Source: Prochloron sp. SulCav_FS08_3_32_3330 (GTDB lineage Bacteria > Cyanobacteriota > Cyanobacteriia > Cyanobacteriales > DYNF01). From it: a stretch of DNA of 43,779 nucleotides. The notes beneath the pieces were generated by a model, which searched no databases, was not told where the DNA came from, and was given only the letters and a program-made list of their open reading frames with translations. A program made the translations under genes and the position numbers. Shown here piece after piece: positions 25,256 through 32,653 of the stretch (its first letter is position 1; each line of letters begins with the position of its first letter). The stretch covers positions 14,255 to 58,033 of the forward strand of contig DYNF01000016.1 of assembly GCA_020721205.1 (NCBI GenBank), read 5' to 3'.

Positions 25256-25533
25256 TGAAACATTATATTATTGATGCTAGTGTAGTTATTCAGCGATTTA
25301 TTCAACAAGAATATACACCACAAACCAAAATACTTTTTAATCATTTATTAGAAGGAGATCAATTTTATATACCTGAATTTTGTTTATTAGAATGTACCAA
25401 TATTATTTGGAAACAGGCTCGATTTTATGGACTTCCAGAAGATCAAGCACAATTATTAATCCAAGATTTACAAGCTATTTCTTTTCAAATTTATCCTGTC
25501 TCTAATCTATTTTATGGATTAATGAGGAGTTAG
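25255..25533 (+). pseudogene. Truncated VapC-type PIN toxin
   Basis: Only 92 codons, against about 130-145 for the family. The N-terminal PIN half is good: MKHYIIDASVVIQRFIQQEY (first Asp), then IPEFCLLECTNIIWKQA (Glu). The frame ends at NLFYGLMRS, before the two C-terminal catalytic aspartates. The stop is followed directly by ATTGAGGTATAATTAAC, nearly the same as TTTGAGGTATAATTAAC upstream of the antitoxin (about 24971), so repeat-mediated loss of the 3' end is possible. Unlikely to be an active nuclease. Confidence 0.7.
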
Positions 25534-25587
25534 GGAGGTTAGGGATTGAGGTATAATTAACAAAAATATAAATTAAGGTATATAATA

Positions 25588-25791
25588 GTGACAGAAAAAT
25601 CTCAAAAAGAAGATAATCCTCAACCCTGTAAAAGGTGTGAATATATGGGAGAATTTTTTTCTCCTGATCCCCATAATCCCTTAAAAATTTGTGCTTACAA
25701 ATGTAAAGGATATAATGCTTTAGCTACCTTTCCTTGGGATAAAAATAAACCATGTCCTCCATCTTTTGAGGGAAACTTTCCGGGTCCTTAA
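25588..25791 (+). CDS. Small cysteine-rich protein, unknown
   Basis: 67 residues from a GTG. Five cysteines: CKRC near residue 14, ICAYKC near 35, and PCPPSF near the end, suggesting a small metal-binding fold. The first and last parts are polar and disordered-looking (QKEDNPQP, EGNFPGP). No family recognised. It sits between the cut vapC and the Sel1-like gene, all on the same strand with short gaps. Confidence 0.45.
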   Translation: MTEKSQKEDNPQPCKRCEYMGEFFSPDPHNPLKICAYKCKGYNALATFPWDKNKPCPPSFEGNFPGP

Positions 25792-25836
25792 AATTTATTA
25801 TTAAACAATTATCTAAAAAATTAAGGAGAATTTAAA

Positions 25837-26115
25837 ATGTCTAATTTAGAAAAAGGTTTACAAGCTTTTGAAAATAAAAATTATAGCGAAACTCTGGCTT
25901 TATTAAAGCCTTTAGCAGAGCAGGGAAATGCAGAAGCACAATGTATAATTGGTAATTTATATCATTTAGGGCTTGGGATAGAAAAAGATATTAAACAAGC
26001 AATTAAATGGTATTCAAAATCGGCACAACAAGGTTATGTTATTGCGATGAATAATTTAAACACAATTTATATTATGGAAAATATAGATATTCAAAATAAT
26101 AAAATTGCGGTTTAA
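25837..26115 (+). CDS. Short Sel1-repeat protein
   Basis: 92 residues with AAGGAGA 10 bp before the ATG. It begins with a TPR-like helix pair (GLQAFENKNYSETLALLKPLAEQG) followed by one Sel1 repeat (AEAQCIIGNLYHLGLGIEKD, then IKQAIKWYSKSAQQGYVIAM). The next repeat starts (NNLNTIYIMEN) but loses the pattern and ends. Sel1 proteins are usually longer adaptors; this one is probably shortened. Sel1 genes often occur near polymorphic toxin genes, and the next gene is such a domain. Confidence 0.65.
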   Translation: MSNLEKGLQAFENKNYSETLALLKPLAEQGNAEAQCIIGNLYHLGLGIEKDIKQAIKWYSKSAQQGYVIAMNNLNTIYIMENIDIQNNKIAV

Positions 26116-26198
26116 TGGATTAATCAAGGTATAATTAATGTCTATATTATTACAGGCAAGATGCCTGTGCCACAAATAATAATTTAAACTTAGAAAAA

Positions 26199-26423
26199 AT
26201 GAAAAATGAAAACAGTCAAAGAAATTGGCAACAGGATAAAATATTAACATCTACTGAAATTGCTAAACTAAAACAAGCAGATTTTGATATTCATGAGCTT
26301 AAAAATGGGCGTAAAGCCTCTAAAAAAGATTTATATAAAGATAAAGAAGGAAATATTTATGTTAAACTAAAAGGGGGAATCGGGGAAGGTGAATTTACAG
26401 GTTTAAACATTAATGATTTTTAA
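26199..26423 (+). CDS. Stand-alone polymorphic-toxin-33-like domain
   Basis: 74 residues. The sequence LTSTEIAKLKQADFDIHELK, then NGRKASKKDLYKDKEGNIYV, then KLKGGIGEGEFTGLNINDF, matches what I know of the Ntox33 domain, a small predicted RNase at the C-terminus of secreted polymorphic toxins. Here it has only ~15 residues in front and no signal peptide, RHS or adhesin part. Either it acts inside the cell or it is a relic or reservoir cassette. The DUF4279 gene directly downstream is the likely immunity protein. Family recognition is from memory. Confidence 0.6.
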   Translation: MKNENSQRNWQQDKILTSTEIAKLKQADFDIHELKNGRKASKKDLYKDKEGNIYVKLKGGIGEGEFTGLNINDF

Positions 26424-26452
26424 ATAATTAATAATGAAAAGGAATGAATACG

Positions 26453-26965
26453 ATGAAATCAGAAATTTCTGTTACTTTTACGTTAACTGGCTTAAATTTT
26501 AAGCCAGATGATATTACTAATAAATTAGGAATTATTCCTACAAAAACTTGGCTAGTAGGAGATTTAATCAATCCTAAAACCCTTTTAAAAAGAAAAGAAA
26601 ATGGTTGGAGTTTACAATCTGAATTAGAACTTAATAATTATGAATTAGAAGATCATTTAAAAAATGTTTTAGAAAAATTACATTCTCAAAGTAATCTTTT
26701 AAAAGAGTTATGTCTCAAAAATTATGGTGAATTAAGTTGTATTGTCTATGCAATAGGAGAGGAAAGACCATCTATTCATCTTGATCAAGAGCTTATTCAA
26801 AAAATTCATCAATTAAACTGTGAAATAGATATTGATTTATATTTTTTACCTGATGAAGTTAAACCTAATCAGAACGGGAATTTTAATGATATTATTAATA
26901 ATAATATAAACGCTACTTTTTCTGTACCTCCTTTGTCCGAATCTTCTACAATAAAAAAATGTTAA
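26453..26965 (+). CDS. DUF4279 protein, likely immunity
   Basis: 170 residues from the ATG at 26453 (MKSEISVTF), chosen because AAAAGGA at 26437-26443 is correctly spaced from it; the ATG at 26444 touches that site. Typical DUF4279 features are LTGLNFKPDDITNKLGIIPT, KTWLVGD and ENGWSLQSELE, then a C-terminal half with DLYFLPDE. The family is described among immunity or contact-toxin neighbourhood proteins. It follows the toxin-33-like gene by 29 bp. Confidence 0.65.
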   Translation: MKSEISVTFTLTGLNFKPDDITNKLGIIPTKTWLVGDLINPKTLLKRKENGWSLQSELELNNYELEDHLKNVLEKLHSQSNLLKELCLKNYGELSCIVYAIGEERPSIHLDQELIQKIHQLNCEIDIDLYFLPDEVKPNQNGNFNDIINNNINATFSVPPLSESSTIKKC

Positions 26966-26994
26966 ATTATCCATTAAAAAAAATTGCAATATGA

Positions 26995-27873
26995 ATGAAA
27001 AATCAAGCAAAAAACTTTTCTTATGATGTTATTACCCTCAATCAAGAAGGGGCAGAAATTAACCGTAAAATTGGCAAAAATCAATGTTTTCAAGAAAATT
27101 TAGACAATCAAATATTATTAGAATTAGCCCTTATTCCCTCCGGTATCCTCTGGATGGGATGCCCTAAAACTGAATATAATACCTCCGCTAATCCTATACA
27201 TCAAGTGAAAATTACTGAGTTTTGGATGGGTATTTATCCCATTACTCAGGCACAATGGCGGATCGTTGCTAATTATCCTCAAATTAATCAATCTTTAAAT
27301 CCTGATCCTTCCTATTTTAAAGGTGATAATTTACCCGTCGAAAGAGTTTCATGGTATGAAGCAGTAGAATTTTGTAACCGTTTATCCTCTCAAACAGGAA
27401 GTTTTTATCGTCTTCCTAGTGAAGCGGAATGGGAATATGCCTGTCGTGGATTTAAGCAAATCAAAGGGATTAGTCACACACCTTTTCATTTTGGCGAGGG
27501 TATTTCCCCTCAATTCGCTAATTATAATCCTGATCATGAGGATAATCAGACTCAAAAAGCGATCTATCGTCAAGAAACTACCCCCGTCGGCAGTTTTCAA
27601 GTTGCCAATAATTTTGGTTTATGTGATCTCCATGGTAATGTGTGGGAATGGTGCTTAGATCCTTGGCATGATAATTATGAGGATTCACCCTCTGATCAAA
27701 CACCTTGGAATTATGGCGGTCAAACTAAAAATAGAGTATTAAGAGGAGGCTCTTGGAGTCTGAATGCTCATTATTGTACCAGTGCCTATCGAGATGGTTA
27801 TAGCTCTAAATTATCAGATTATGGCATCGGTTTTCGAGTCGTGTTAGATAACTTAAATGAGAATAGATTATAA
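26995..27873 (+). CDS. Formylglycine-generating-enzyme (SUMF1) family protein
   Basis: 292 residues. The FGE-sulfatase fold shows LALIPSGILWMGCPKTE, then FWMGIYPITQAQWRIV, LPVERVSWYEAVEFCNRLS, YRLPSEAEWEYACRG, NNFGLCDLHGNVWEWCLDPW and RVLRGGSWSLNAHYCTSAYR. Only one cysteine remains in the last motif, where true FGE has two copper ligands, so peptide oxidation is doubtful. Many cyanobacterial members are domains of kinases or reverse-transcriptase neighbours with other roles. The N-terminal FSYDVITLNQEGAEINRK leader is usual for this cyanobacterial group. Confidence 0.85.
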   Translation: MKNQAKNFSYDVITLNQEGAEINRKIGKNQCFQENLDNQILLELALIPSGILWMGCPKTEYNTSANPIHQVKITEFWMGIYPITQAQWRIVANYPQINQSLNPDPSYFKGDNLPVERVSWYEAVEFCNRLSSQTGSFYRLPSEAEWEYACRGFKQIKGISHTPFHFGEGISPQFANYNPDHEDNQTQKAIYRQETTPVGSFQVANNFGLCDLHGNVWEWCLDPWHDNYEDSPSDQTPWNYGGQTKNRVLRGGSWSLNAHYCTSAYRDGYSSKLSDYGIGFRVVLDNLNENRL

Positions 27874-27961
27874 TCCTCGTAACAGTTGTTACAGATTCTT
27901 GACAATTAATTTGTTAACCTTACAATTGAAATCTAAACAATAATTAATTAATGAGGCTAAG

Positions 27962-28720
27962 GTGAGTTTAATTTCTATTACTATTATTGAAGGTAATCCT
28001 CATTTGCGATCGCTGTTAGGTTGGCATTTGCAACAAGCGGGTTATCAAGTGCAACAAGTAGCGACGATTCAACAGGCGAGAAAGATTTTTTATCATCGTC
28101 AACCAACCTTAGTCATATTAGACTCAGATCTACCGGACGGGGATGGCATCGAATTTTGTTATTGGTTACATCAACAGCGACAATCTTTAATTTTGATGTT
28201 ATCAGCTAAGATCACAGAAAAAGATGTGGTGCAAGGGCTAAATGCGGGGGCTGACGACTATATCAAAAAACCTTTTGGAATGCAGGAATTTCTGTCAAGG
28301 GTGGAAGCCCTGATCCGACGGATGCGAGTCACTTGCGCCCCTTTATACCTAGATTATGGTGATCTCAAAATTGATTTAGTCCATCGTCGAGTGCAACTAA
28401 AAGGCGATTATGTAGATTTAACGCCCCAAGAATTTAGTTTATTATATGTTTTAGCACAAGCGGAAGGGGATCCTCTCAGTCGCTCTGAATTATTACAAAA
28501 AGCATGGCCCGATGCCATTGATAATCCTCGTACTATTGATACTCATGTATTATCCTTAAGGAAAAAAATTGAATTAGATCCAAGACAACCGAGTTTAATT
28601 CAAACAGTGCGCAATGTGGGTTATCGTTTTAATCCTGAGATTATTCAATCGGAAATACCGATTCCCTCCCCAGTTTTAGAATTAGAGCATTCAGGGAGAT
28701 CAAGTCGTACAATGGTTTAA
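27962..28720 (+). CDS. OmpR/PhoB-type response regulator, orphan
   Basis: 252 residues, GTG start. Receiver domain 1-120 with phospho-acceptor D54 in VILDSDLPDGDG and Lys in DDYIKKPFG. The usual acidic pair is weakened to IIEGNP, which hints at atypical activation. The winged-helix output is LDYGDLKIDLVHRRVQLKGD, then DLTPQEFSLLYVLAQ, TIDTHVLSLRKKIE and TVRNVGYRF. No histidine kinase is adjacent. It could be one of the cyanobacterial NblR- or Rpa-like regulators, but I cannot decide. A terminator hairpin follows. Confidence 0.88.
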   Translation: MSLISITIIEGNPHLRSLLGWHLQQAGYQVQQVATIQQARKIFYHRQPTLVILDSDLPDGDGIEFCYWLHQQRQSLILMLSAKITEKDVVQGLNAGADDYIKKPFGMQEFLSRVEALIRRMRVTCAPLYLDYGDLKIDLVHRRVQLKGDYVDLTPQEFSLLYVLAQAEGDPLSRSELLQKAWPDAIDNPRTIDTHVLSLRKKIELDPRQPSLIQTVRNVGYRFNPEIIQSEIPIPSPVLELEHSGRSSRTMV

Positions 28721-28763
28721 ATAATACATTAGCCCATAGATTAAAATCTATTGCTACTCAAAC

Positions 28764-28787
28764 AAAACCCGTAAAGACGGGTTTTTT
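28764..28787 (+). terminator. Rho-independent terminator
   Basis: AAAACCCGT / ACGGGTTTT with a 6-nt loop, followed by TTGC. It ends the response-regulator gene and faces the end of the SGNH gene. Confidence 0.8.
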
Positions 28788-28796
28788 GCACAAATA

Positions 28797-29777
28797 TTAT
28801 TTCTTACTTATTATTTGATCTTTAACCATTTGATCAATAACTAATTCTCCTAAAATTCTAGCACCATGTTCGGTAAAATGAACACCATCACTAATTCTAA
28901 CATAAGCTTTTTTCCCTGATTTATCTGGCATAATTGGGGAAAAATTCCCCTTAATTGCAAAAGCATTCCATGTGTCAACAAATTCTATTTTAGGATGTTT
29001 TGTACTCACTTCTTGATAAATTTGATTTAAGACCGGATAAAACTTATTAAAACGTCCCACATTAGAAATAGGTTGCCCGATCCAATATACCTTTTTCACA
29101 GAAGAATTAGATAATATTTGAGCATATTTTTCCACCCTTTCTCGATAAGTTTGTTGCCAATCTTGAGATAATGTAGAATGATATTCTCCTTGAGAATCTA
29201 AAATATCTTGATCATCATTACCCCCAAAAATTACAATTAAAACATCCGCTTGATAACCTTCAATAAATTGCGGAGTTTTTTCAAACCAATTATAATAATC
29301 TATTCTATTTAAACCTGTAGAAACTCGATAATCTAGTCTCACATTTTTGATCCGATAAAGTATTCTTAAATCATAATTTAAAATAACACTTAAATCGTAC
29401 ATAGTCGAATCCCCAATTAACAAAAATCTATCATAAGATTCCTTTTGATTTAGGTTAATATTTTCCGTAGATTTATGAATAGATATATCTTCAACTAAAG
29501 GAGGAATTTCTGGTAATTCCAACTCCACAGAATTTGAAGCAAAATTCTGATCAATTTCCTCAGAATTAATCTCTTTAAAATGATTCCATAGAGCTAATTC
29601 ATCTTTTTTAAATTGAGGTAATTCTATATTCCTAGCCATCGTTTTTAGTTGAGGATTACTAAATTTACTGGTAGCTAAACTTTTAATTAATAAAGGAAAA
29701 TTAACCCCCGTTAAAATAACAATAACAGAAATAAAAATAATTAAAAAATTTTGGTCTTTTTTTTCAAGATTTTTCAT
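28797..29777 (-). CDS. Membrane-anchored SGNH/GDSL hydrolase (DUF459-like)
   Basis: 326 residues. One membrane segment near the start (FLIIFISVIVILTGVNFPLL) implies the rest is periplasmic. The catalytic block I is FLLIGDSTMYDLS (nucleophile Ser), the Asn block is VIFGGNDDQDIL, and the C-terminal DGVHFTEHGARIL carries the Asp-x-x-His pair. This is the pattern of DUF459 or acyltransferase-associated SGNH proteins acting on cell-envelope polysaccharide or peptidoglycan. The substrate is not shown. Confidence 0.75.
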   Translation of the reverse strand: MKNLEKKDQNFLIIFISVIVILTGVNFPLLIKSLATSKFSNPQLKTMARNIELPQFKKDELALWNHFKEINSEEIDQNFASNSVELELPEIPPLVEDISIHKSTENINLNQKESYDRFLLIGDSTMYDLSVILNYDLRILYRIKNVRLDYRVSTGLNRIDYYNWFEKTPQFIEGYQADVLIVIFGGNDDQDILDSQGEYHSTLSQDWQQTYRERVEKYAQILSNSSVKKVYWIGQPISNVGRFNKFYPVLNQIYQEVSTKHPKIEFVDTWNAFAIKGNFSPIMPDKSGKKAYVRISDGVHFTEHGARILGELVIDQMVKDQIISKK

Positions 29778-29816
29778 AATTATACCAAATTTTAATTAGT
29801 TGCATTTATTACTTAA

Positions 29817-29878
29817 ATTGAGTAAAATTTGAGTAAAATTTGAGTAAAAAAAACTTTACTCAAATTAAGTAAAGCTTA
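29817..29878. terminator. GAGTAAA / TTTACTC hairpin
   Basis: GAGTAAAATTT is repeated three times (from about 29820) and followed by AACTTTACTCAAATTAAGTA, so several pairings into a long A/T-rich hairpin are possible. It stands between the SH3 protein gene and the SGNH gene, both on the minus strand, and probably ends the upstream transcript. Confidence 0.5.
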
Positions 29879-29902
29879 AAATAATTAAAATAATTAATCT
29901 AT

Positions 29903-30418
29903 TTACTCAACTTTTGCTGTATTTCCAGATTTTACCCAGCCTTCAACACCAGAAGAAGTACGGATTTTTTGCCATCCATCTTTTTCTTCTAAAATAACAA
30001 TTTGATCATTATAATACACCCCTCCGGCTCTCGAACCATCCATCGTAGGAGAAGATCGGATAACTAAGCCACTATTCCAACTAACTCGGGCTTTATACGC
30101 TCCTTGGGGTAATTTTTCTTCTTCTTTCTCTTTTTCAGGAGTAGTTTTAGGAGTGGGAGTAGGTTTAGGAGTGGGAGTAGCCGTAGCTTTAGGAGTGGGA
30201 GTAGCCGTAGCTTTAGGAGTGCTTGTAGGAGTAGCCGTAGCTTTAGTTTCTTTAGTTTCTATTTCAGTGACTTTTTCCTCATTAAAAGTAGGTTTAGGAG
30301 GTGAAGAAGCCATTTTACTAAGGAAATAATAACCAGCCCCCGCAGTGCCTCCCGCCAAGATTAAAACTCCGATGATAAAACCAAGAATAAATTGAATTAA
30401 AGTAATGATTTGTTTCAT
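29903..30418 (-). CDS. Membrane-anchored SH3b-domain protein
   Basis: 171 residues. An N-terminal membrane anchor (LIQFILGFIIGVLILAGGTA, ending GAGYYFL) is followed by a Thr/Pro/Ala linker of ATPTPK repeats (about 55-95). A C-terminal bacterial SH3 domain follows (YKARVSWNSGLVIRSSPTMD, then IVILEEKDGWQKIRTSSGVE, GWVKSG). Such proteins bind peptidoglycan or other envelope parts. It could act with the downstream SGNH hydrolase, which is also anchored, but co-transcription is doubtful because of the hairpin between them. Confidence 0.85.
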   Translation of the reverse strand: MKQIITLIQFILGFIIGVLILAGGTAGAGYYFLSKMASSPPKPTFNEEKVTEIETKETKATATPTSTPKATATPTPKATATPTPKPTPTPKTTPEKEKEEEKLPQGAYKARVSWNSGLVIRSSPTMDGSRAGGVYYNDQIVILEEKDGWQKIRTSSGVEGWVKSGNTAKVE

Positions 30419-30519
30419 AAATATTAGTCAAAAAATCTTTTGTTTAAAATTATTGTTTGATCAAAAAATTATTTATAGTTTAGCTTAAATTTTGAACTTT
30501 GGACAAAAAAATTATTGAT

Positions 30520-30586
30520 AAAAGTCGGGGATTTTCCTAGTTTTAAGTTTTGTGCCTAAATATATAAAAAAATCCCCGACTTTTTT
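30520..30586. terminator. AGTCGGGGATTTT hairpin
   Basis: AAAAGTCGGGGATTTT (30520-30535) pairs perfectly with AAAATCCCCGACTTTT (about 30568-30583) over a 32-nt loop, then more T. It lies just after the vapC stop at 30588 on the minus strand. It is the largest copy of the repeat family at 280, 4043, 12010 and 24764. Confidence 0.7.
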
Positions 30587-30587
30587 G

Positions 30588-30974
30588 TTAATCCCAAAGT
30601 TTTTCAATAGAATAATGATTAAAAGCTTGATCTTTACTAACTAAAACTAGATTATTATTGATTGCCTGAGCAATTAAAATGCGATCAAAAGGATCCCGAT
30701 GATATAAAGGTAAATTGCGAATAATAAGAGTATCTTCAAAAGAAATTGGTAATAAAGTAATATCTGAATTTTCTATAGCTTTACCAATTTCTGAATATTC
30801 TCTTTTGAGAGAAATTTTACCAATATTTAATTTAATCGCAATTTCCCAAAGACTAACAATACTAACATAAACATTATCAGCTTGTTCAATCGTTTCTTTA
30901 AGACTATTAGGTAAATTTTCGTCATCTTCAGTCAGCCAAATAAAAGCGTGAGTATCAAGCAATAAATTTTTCAT
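30588..30974 (-). CDS. VapC-type PIN toxin
   Basis: 128 residues. PIN landmarks are NLLLDTHAFIWLTEDDENLP (first Asp), SIVSLWEIAIKLNIGKI (Glu), YHRDPFDRILIAQAI (the R-D-P-F-D-R signature) and LVLVSKDQAFNHY (last Asp). This is the DTHAFIW/DPFDR subgroup, typically paired with DUF2281 antitoxins as here. Start and antitoxin stop overlap by one base (TAATG). Complete and probably active. Confidence 0.9.
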   Translation of the reverse strand: MKNLLLDTHAFIWLTEDDENLPNSLKETIEQADNVYVSIVSLWEIAIKLNIGKISLKREYSEIGKAIENSDITLLPISFEDTLIIRNLPLYHRDPFDRILIAQAINNNLVLVSKDQAFNHYSIEKLWD

Positions 30975-31216
30975 TACATATACCCCGCCAAATCTTCTAA
31001 AGGTGCATCAAAATCATCAGGTAAAGGTAAATTAAAAGTACCTTTTAAAATACCGATACGACGTTTGTTTTCTTGTTTTTCAACAGTTTGATCACCATTT
31101 TTATGATCAGAAAAATTGATTTTATCAATAAACTGTAATACCTCCGTTAATTGAGGAGCAGAAAGTTTATTAATTTCTTGTAATACTTCTTGACGAATAT
31201 CCGTTACAGTAGTCAT
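30974..31216 (-). CDS. DUF2281-type VapB antitoxin
   Basis: 80 residues. The N-terminal helix VTDIRQEVLQEINKLSAPQL is followed by TEVLQFIDKI. The conserved end GILKGTFNLPLPDDFDAPLE followed by DLAGYM is the hallmark of this cyanobacterial antitoxin family and contacts the PIN toxin. It is coupled to the toxin. The 178 bp upstream are AT-rich with a small GCATCG...CGATGC hairpin near 31336 and no gene. Confidence 0.85.
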   Translation of the reverse strand: MTTVTDIRQEVLQEINKLSAPQLTEVLQFIDKINFSDHKNGDQTVEKQENKRRIGILKGTFNLPLPDDFDAPLEDLAGYM

Positions 31217-31394
31217 AATTTACAACCCCTAATTTTTTGAAAATTAATTATTACTAATAATAGTATAACAAAAAAATTATAAATGTTAATAAAAATCAAC
31301 TTAAATTTAGTCGCTTTAGCAGACTTTTGCTATTAGCATCGTCAATTTATTGCGATGCGGTTTATTTCTCTTGCTTAAAAGAATAGAAATTAGA

Positions 31395-31652
31395 TTAATT
31401 ATGATTTATTTTCATTGATAAATTATTAGCTAGTTTAATCAAACCATCAATAGATAAATCTTCATCTAACATAATCCAATGAATCCCGTACCCTGAAGGA
31501 GAAATCTTATATAAATTTCTTTCAATTTCTGTAGCATTTACTAACTTATTAGATACTTGTTTTAAAGGTAAATAATAAGTTTTTTGATCAACAGTTATAA
31601 TCATTTCTTGATTAGAAAAATTGATTGATTCAATATTATGTATTTTATCCAT
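31395..31652 (-). CDS. DUF2442-like protein
   Basis: 85 residues from the ATG at 31652 (MDKIHNIESINF), preceded by GGAGG at the right distance. Features are IITVDQKTYYLPLKQVSNKL, NATEIERNLYKISPSGYGIH and the ending WIMLDEDLSIDGLIK, typical of DUF2442, a small family often found beside DUF4160 or other TA-like genes. Upstream a C-terminal scrap of another frame (LLQNLDEIAETWNQFFGG) ends at this gene and begins exactly at the MITE. Confidence 0.7.
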   Translation of the reverse strand: MDKIHNIESINFSNQEMIITVDQKTYYLPLKQVSNKLVNATEIERNLYKISPSGYGIHWIMLDEDLSIDGLIKLANNLSMKINHN

Positions 31653-31719
31653 AATTAACCTCCAAAAAATTGATTCCATGTTTCAGCAATTTCGTCTAAA
31701 TTCTGTAAAAGTATTTTTT
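31653..31719 (-). pseudogene. C-terminal scrap of an unknown gene
   Basis: The minus-strand frame NQKILLQNLDEIAETWNQFF plus GG, ending in a stop next to the DUF2442 start. It starts at the end of the MITE; the codon before it is a TAG within the element. The rest of the gene is not found on the far side, so insertion probably came with loss of sequence. Family unknown. Confidence 0.4.
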
Positions 31720-31869
31720 GGTTCTACTGGATATGTTATGCTAAATTAGCACGAAAGTCTGACAAAATGGAAAATTAAGTTATTGATAGATCATAAAAGC
31801 TCAAATTTTTAGATTGTAAGGCTTTTAGATGTTGACAATTATTTTTAGCATAACAAGTCCGGTAGAACC
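31720..31869. mobile_element. 150-bp MITE with 24-bp terminal inverted repeats
   Basis: The left end GGTTCTACTGGATATGTTAT plus GCTA (31720-31743) and the right end (31846-31869) are inverted repeats with about 21 of 24 matches. The right end read inward begins GGTTCTACCGGACTTGTTAT. There is no coding capacity, so it must be moved by a transposase elsewhere in the genome. I do not name the IS family. No convincing target duplication is visible. Confidence 0.75.
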
Positions 31870-31894
31870 TTAATTGAAAAGAAAACCACTATTC

Positions 31895-32119
31895 TTAATC
31901 CTTTTCTAATTGACTAATCAAAAGATTAGGAAAATTAATTGTTTCTAAACTGTTTAAATTTAACTTTGTTGAAGGATGATCAATATCAATACCAACAATA
32001 TTACCATTCTCATCAAAATCAACCACTAAATTCTCGCTTATTTCTTGAGAATCAACAGCCGATTTTTTTATTAATTCAATATATAAAGAATCGGTTTCTG
32101 GATAATAATGTAATTGCAT
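31895..32119 (-). CDS. DUF2283 protein
   Basis: 74 residues. MQLHYYPETDSLYIELIKKS, then VVDFDENGNIVGIDIDHPST, is the whole of the DUF2283 fold, a small beta-rich family found in TA-like pairs (often with DUF4258). No partner remains, since the MITE lies immediately downstream. A hairpin terminator separates it from the nuclease operon upstream. Confidence 0.8.
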   Translation of the reverse strand: MQLHYYPETDSLYIELIKKSAVDSQEISENLVVDFDENGNIVGIDIDHPSTKLNLNSLETINFPNLLISQLEKD

Positions 32120-32132
32120 AATTTAATAAATA

Positions 32133-32167
32133 AAAAAGTGTATTATCTCAAGAATAATACACTTTTT
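32133..32167. terminator. Strong hairpin after the ParA/nuclease operon
   Basis: A perfect 14-bp stem, AAAAAGTGTATTAT (32133-32146) and ATAATACACTTTTT (32154-32167), with a 7-nt loop and A/T runs on both sides. It ends the three-gene minus-strand operon that begins at 33830. Confidence 0.85.
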
Positions 32168-32182
32168 AACATTAATTAAATT

Positions 32183-32653
32183 TTACTTAAATAATTCTAA
32201 TGCTTCCTCATTAATATTACGCAAAGGTGGTAAGTCTTGAATTGCATTTTTAAAATTAGTTGTTTCTTCAAAAATATCCCTTAATGTTAAGAGATGAATT
32301 GTAAATTGATTTGTTAGTTTTTTACTATTTAGTGCAAGTTTTAAACGATCATAAAAACCATCTGTATAGCCTATTCCTGTTAAGAAAAAACCAAGATCAG
32401 CCTCATGTATAACTAAATTTCCCACAAAATCAGCAACATAAGAAGCATCTAATATATTTTGAGATAATTTAGACTGAAAATAAATCATTTTATTGTTGAT
32501 ATTTGCATAACCATCTATTCCGCCATCACCTCCAGCAACGCCCGGAGTTAAGCCTAAATGATAAGCAAAACGACGACCTAATTCTTGTTTTTGAGAAGTA
32601 TCACAGGCTAATATTCCTTTTACTATGCCTTGAAAAACTCTAGCTCTGTTCAT
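32183..32653 (-). CDS. Mrr-like PD-(D/E)XK restriction endonuclease
   Basis: 156 residues from the ATG at 32653; a GTG lies one codon earlier. The active-site pattern is clear: GVAGGDGGIDGYANI (Asp43/Asp47) and, 13 residues on, MIYFQSKLSQN (Q60-x-K62), the Mrr-type D-(Q)xK signature. The motif is followed by YVADFVGNLVIHEADLGFFL and TGIGYTDGF, matching the Mrr_cat fold. There is no separate DNA-recognition winged helix, so partners probably give specificity. It overlaps the upstream gene by 14 bp and is thus translationally coupled. Likely cuts DNA; substrate unknown. Confidence 0.75.
   Translation of the reverse strand: MNRARVFQGIVKGILACDTSQKQELGRRFAYHLGLTPGVAGGDGGIDGYANINNKMIYFQSKLSQNILDASYVADFVGNLVIHEADLGFFLTGIGYTDGFYDRLKLALNSKKLTNQFTIHLLTLRDIFEETTNFKNAIQDLPPLRNINEEALELFK

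Noticed and set aside
26056-26250. 64-codon minus-strand frame
   Set aside because: It overlaps the Sel1 gene end, a repeat and the toxin-like gene start, and looks like AT-rich noise.
27382-27658. Overlapping frames inside the FGE-like gene
   Set aside because: Shadow frames of a clearly conserved coding region.
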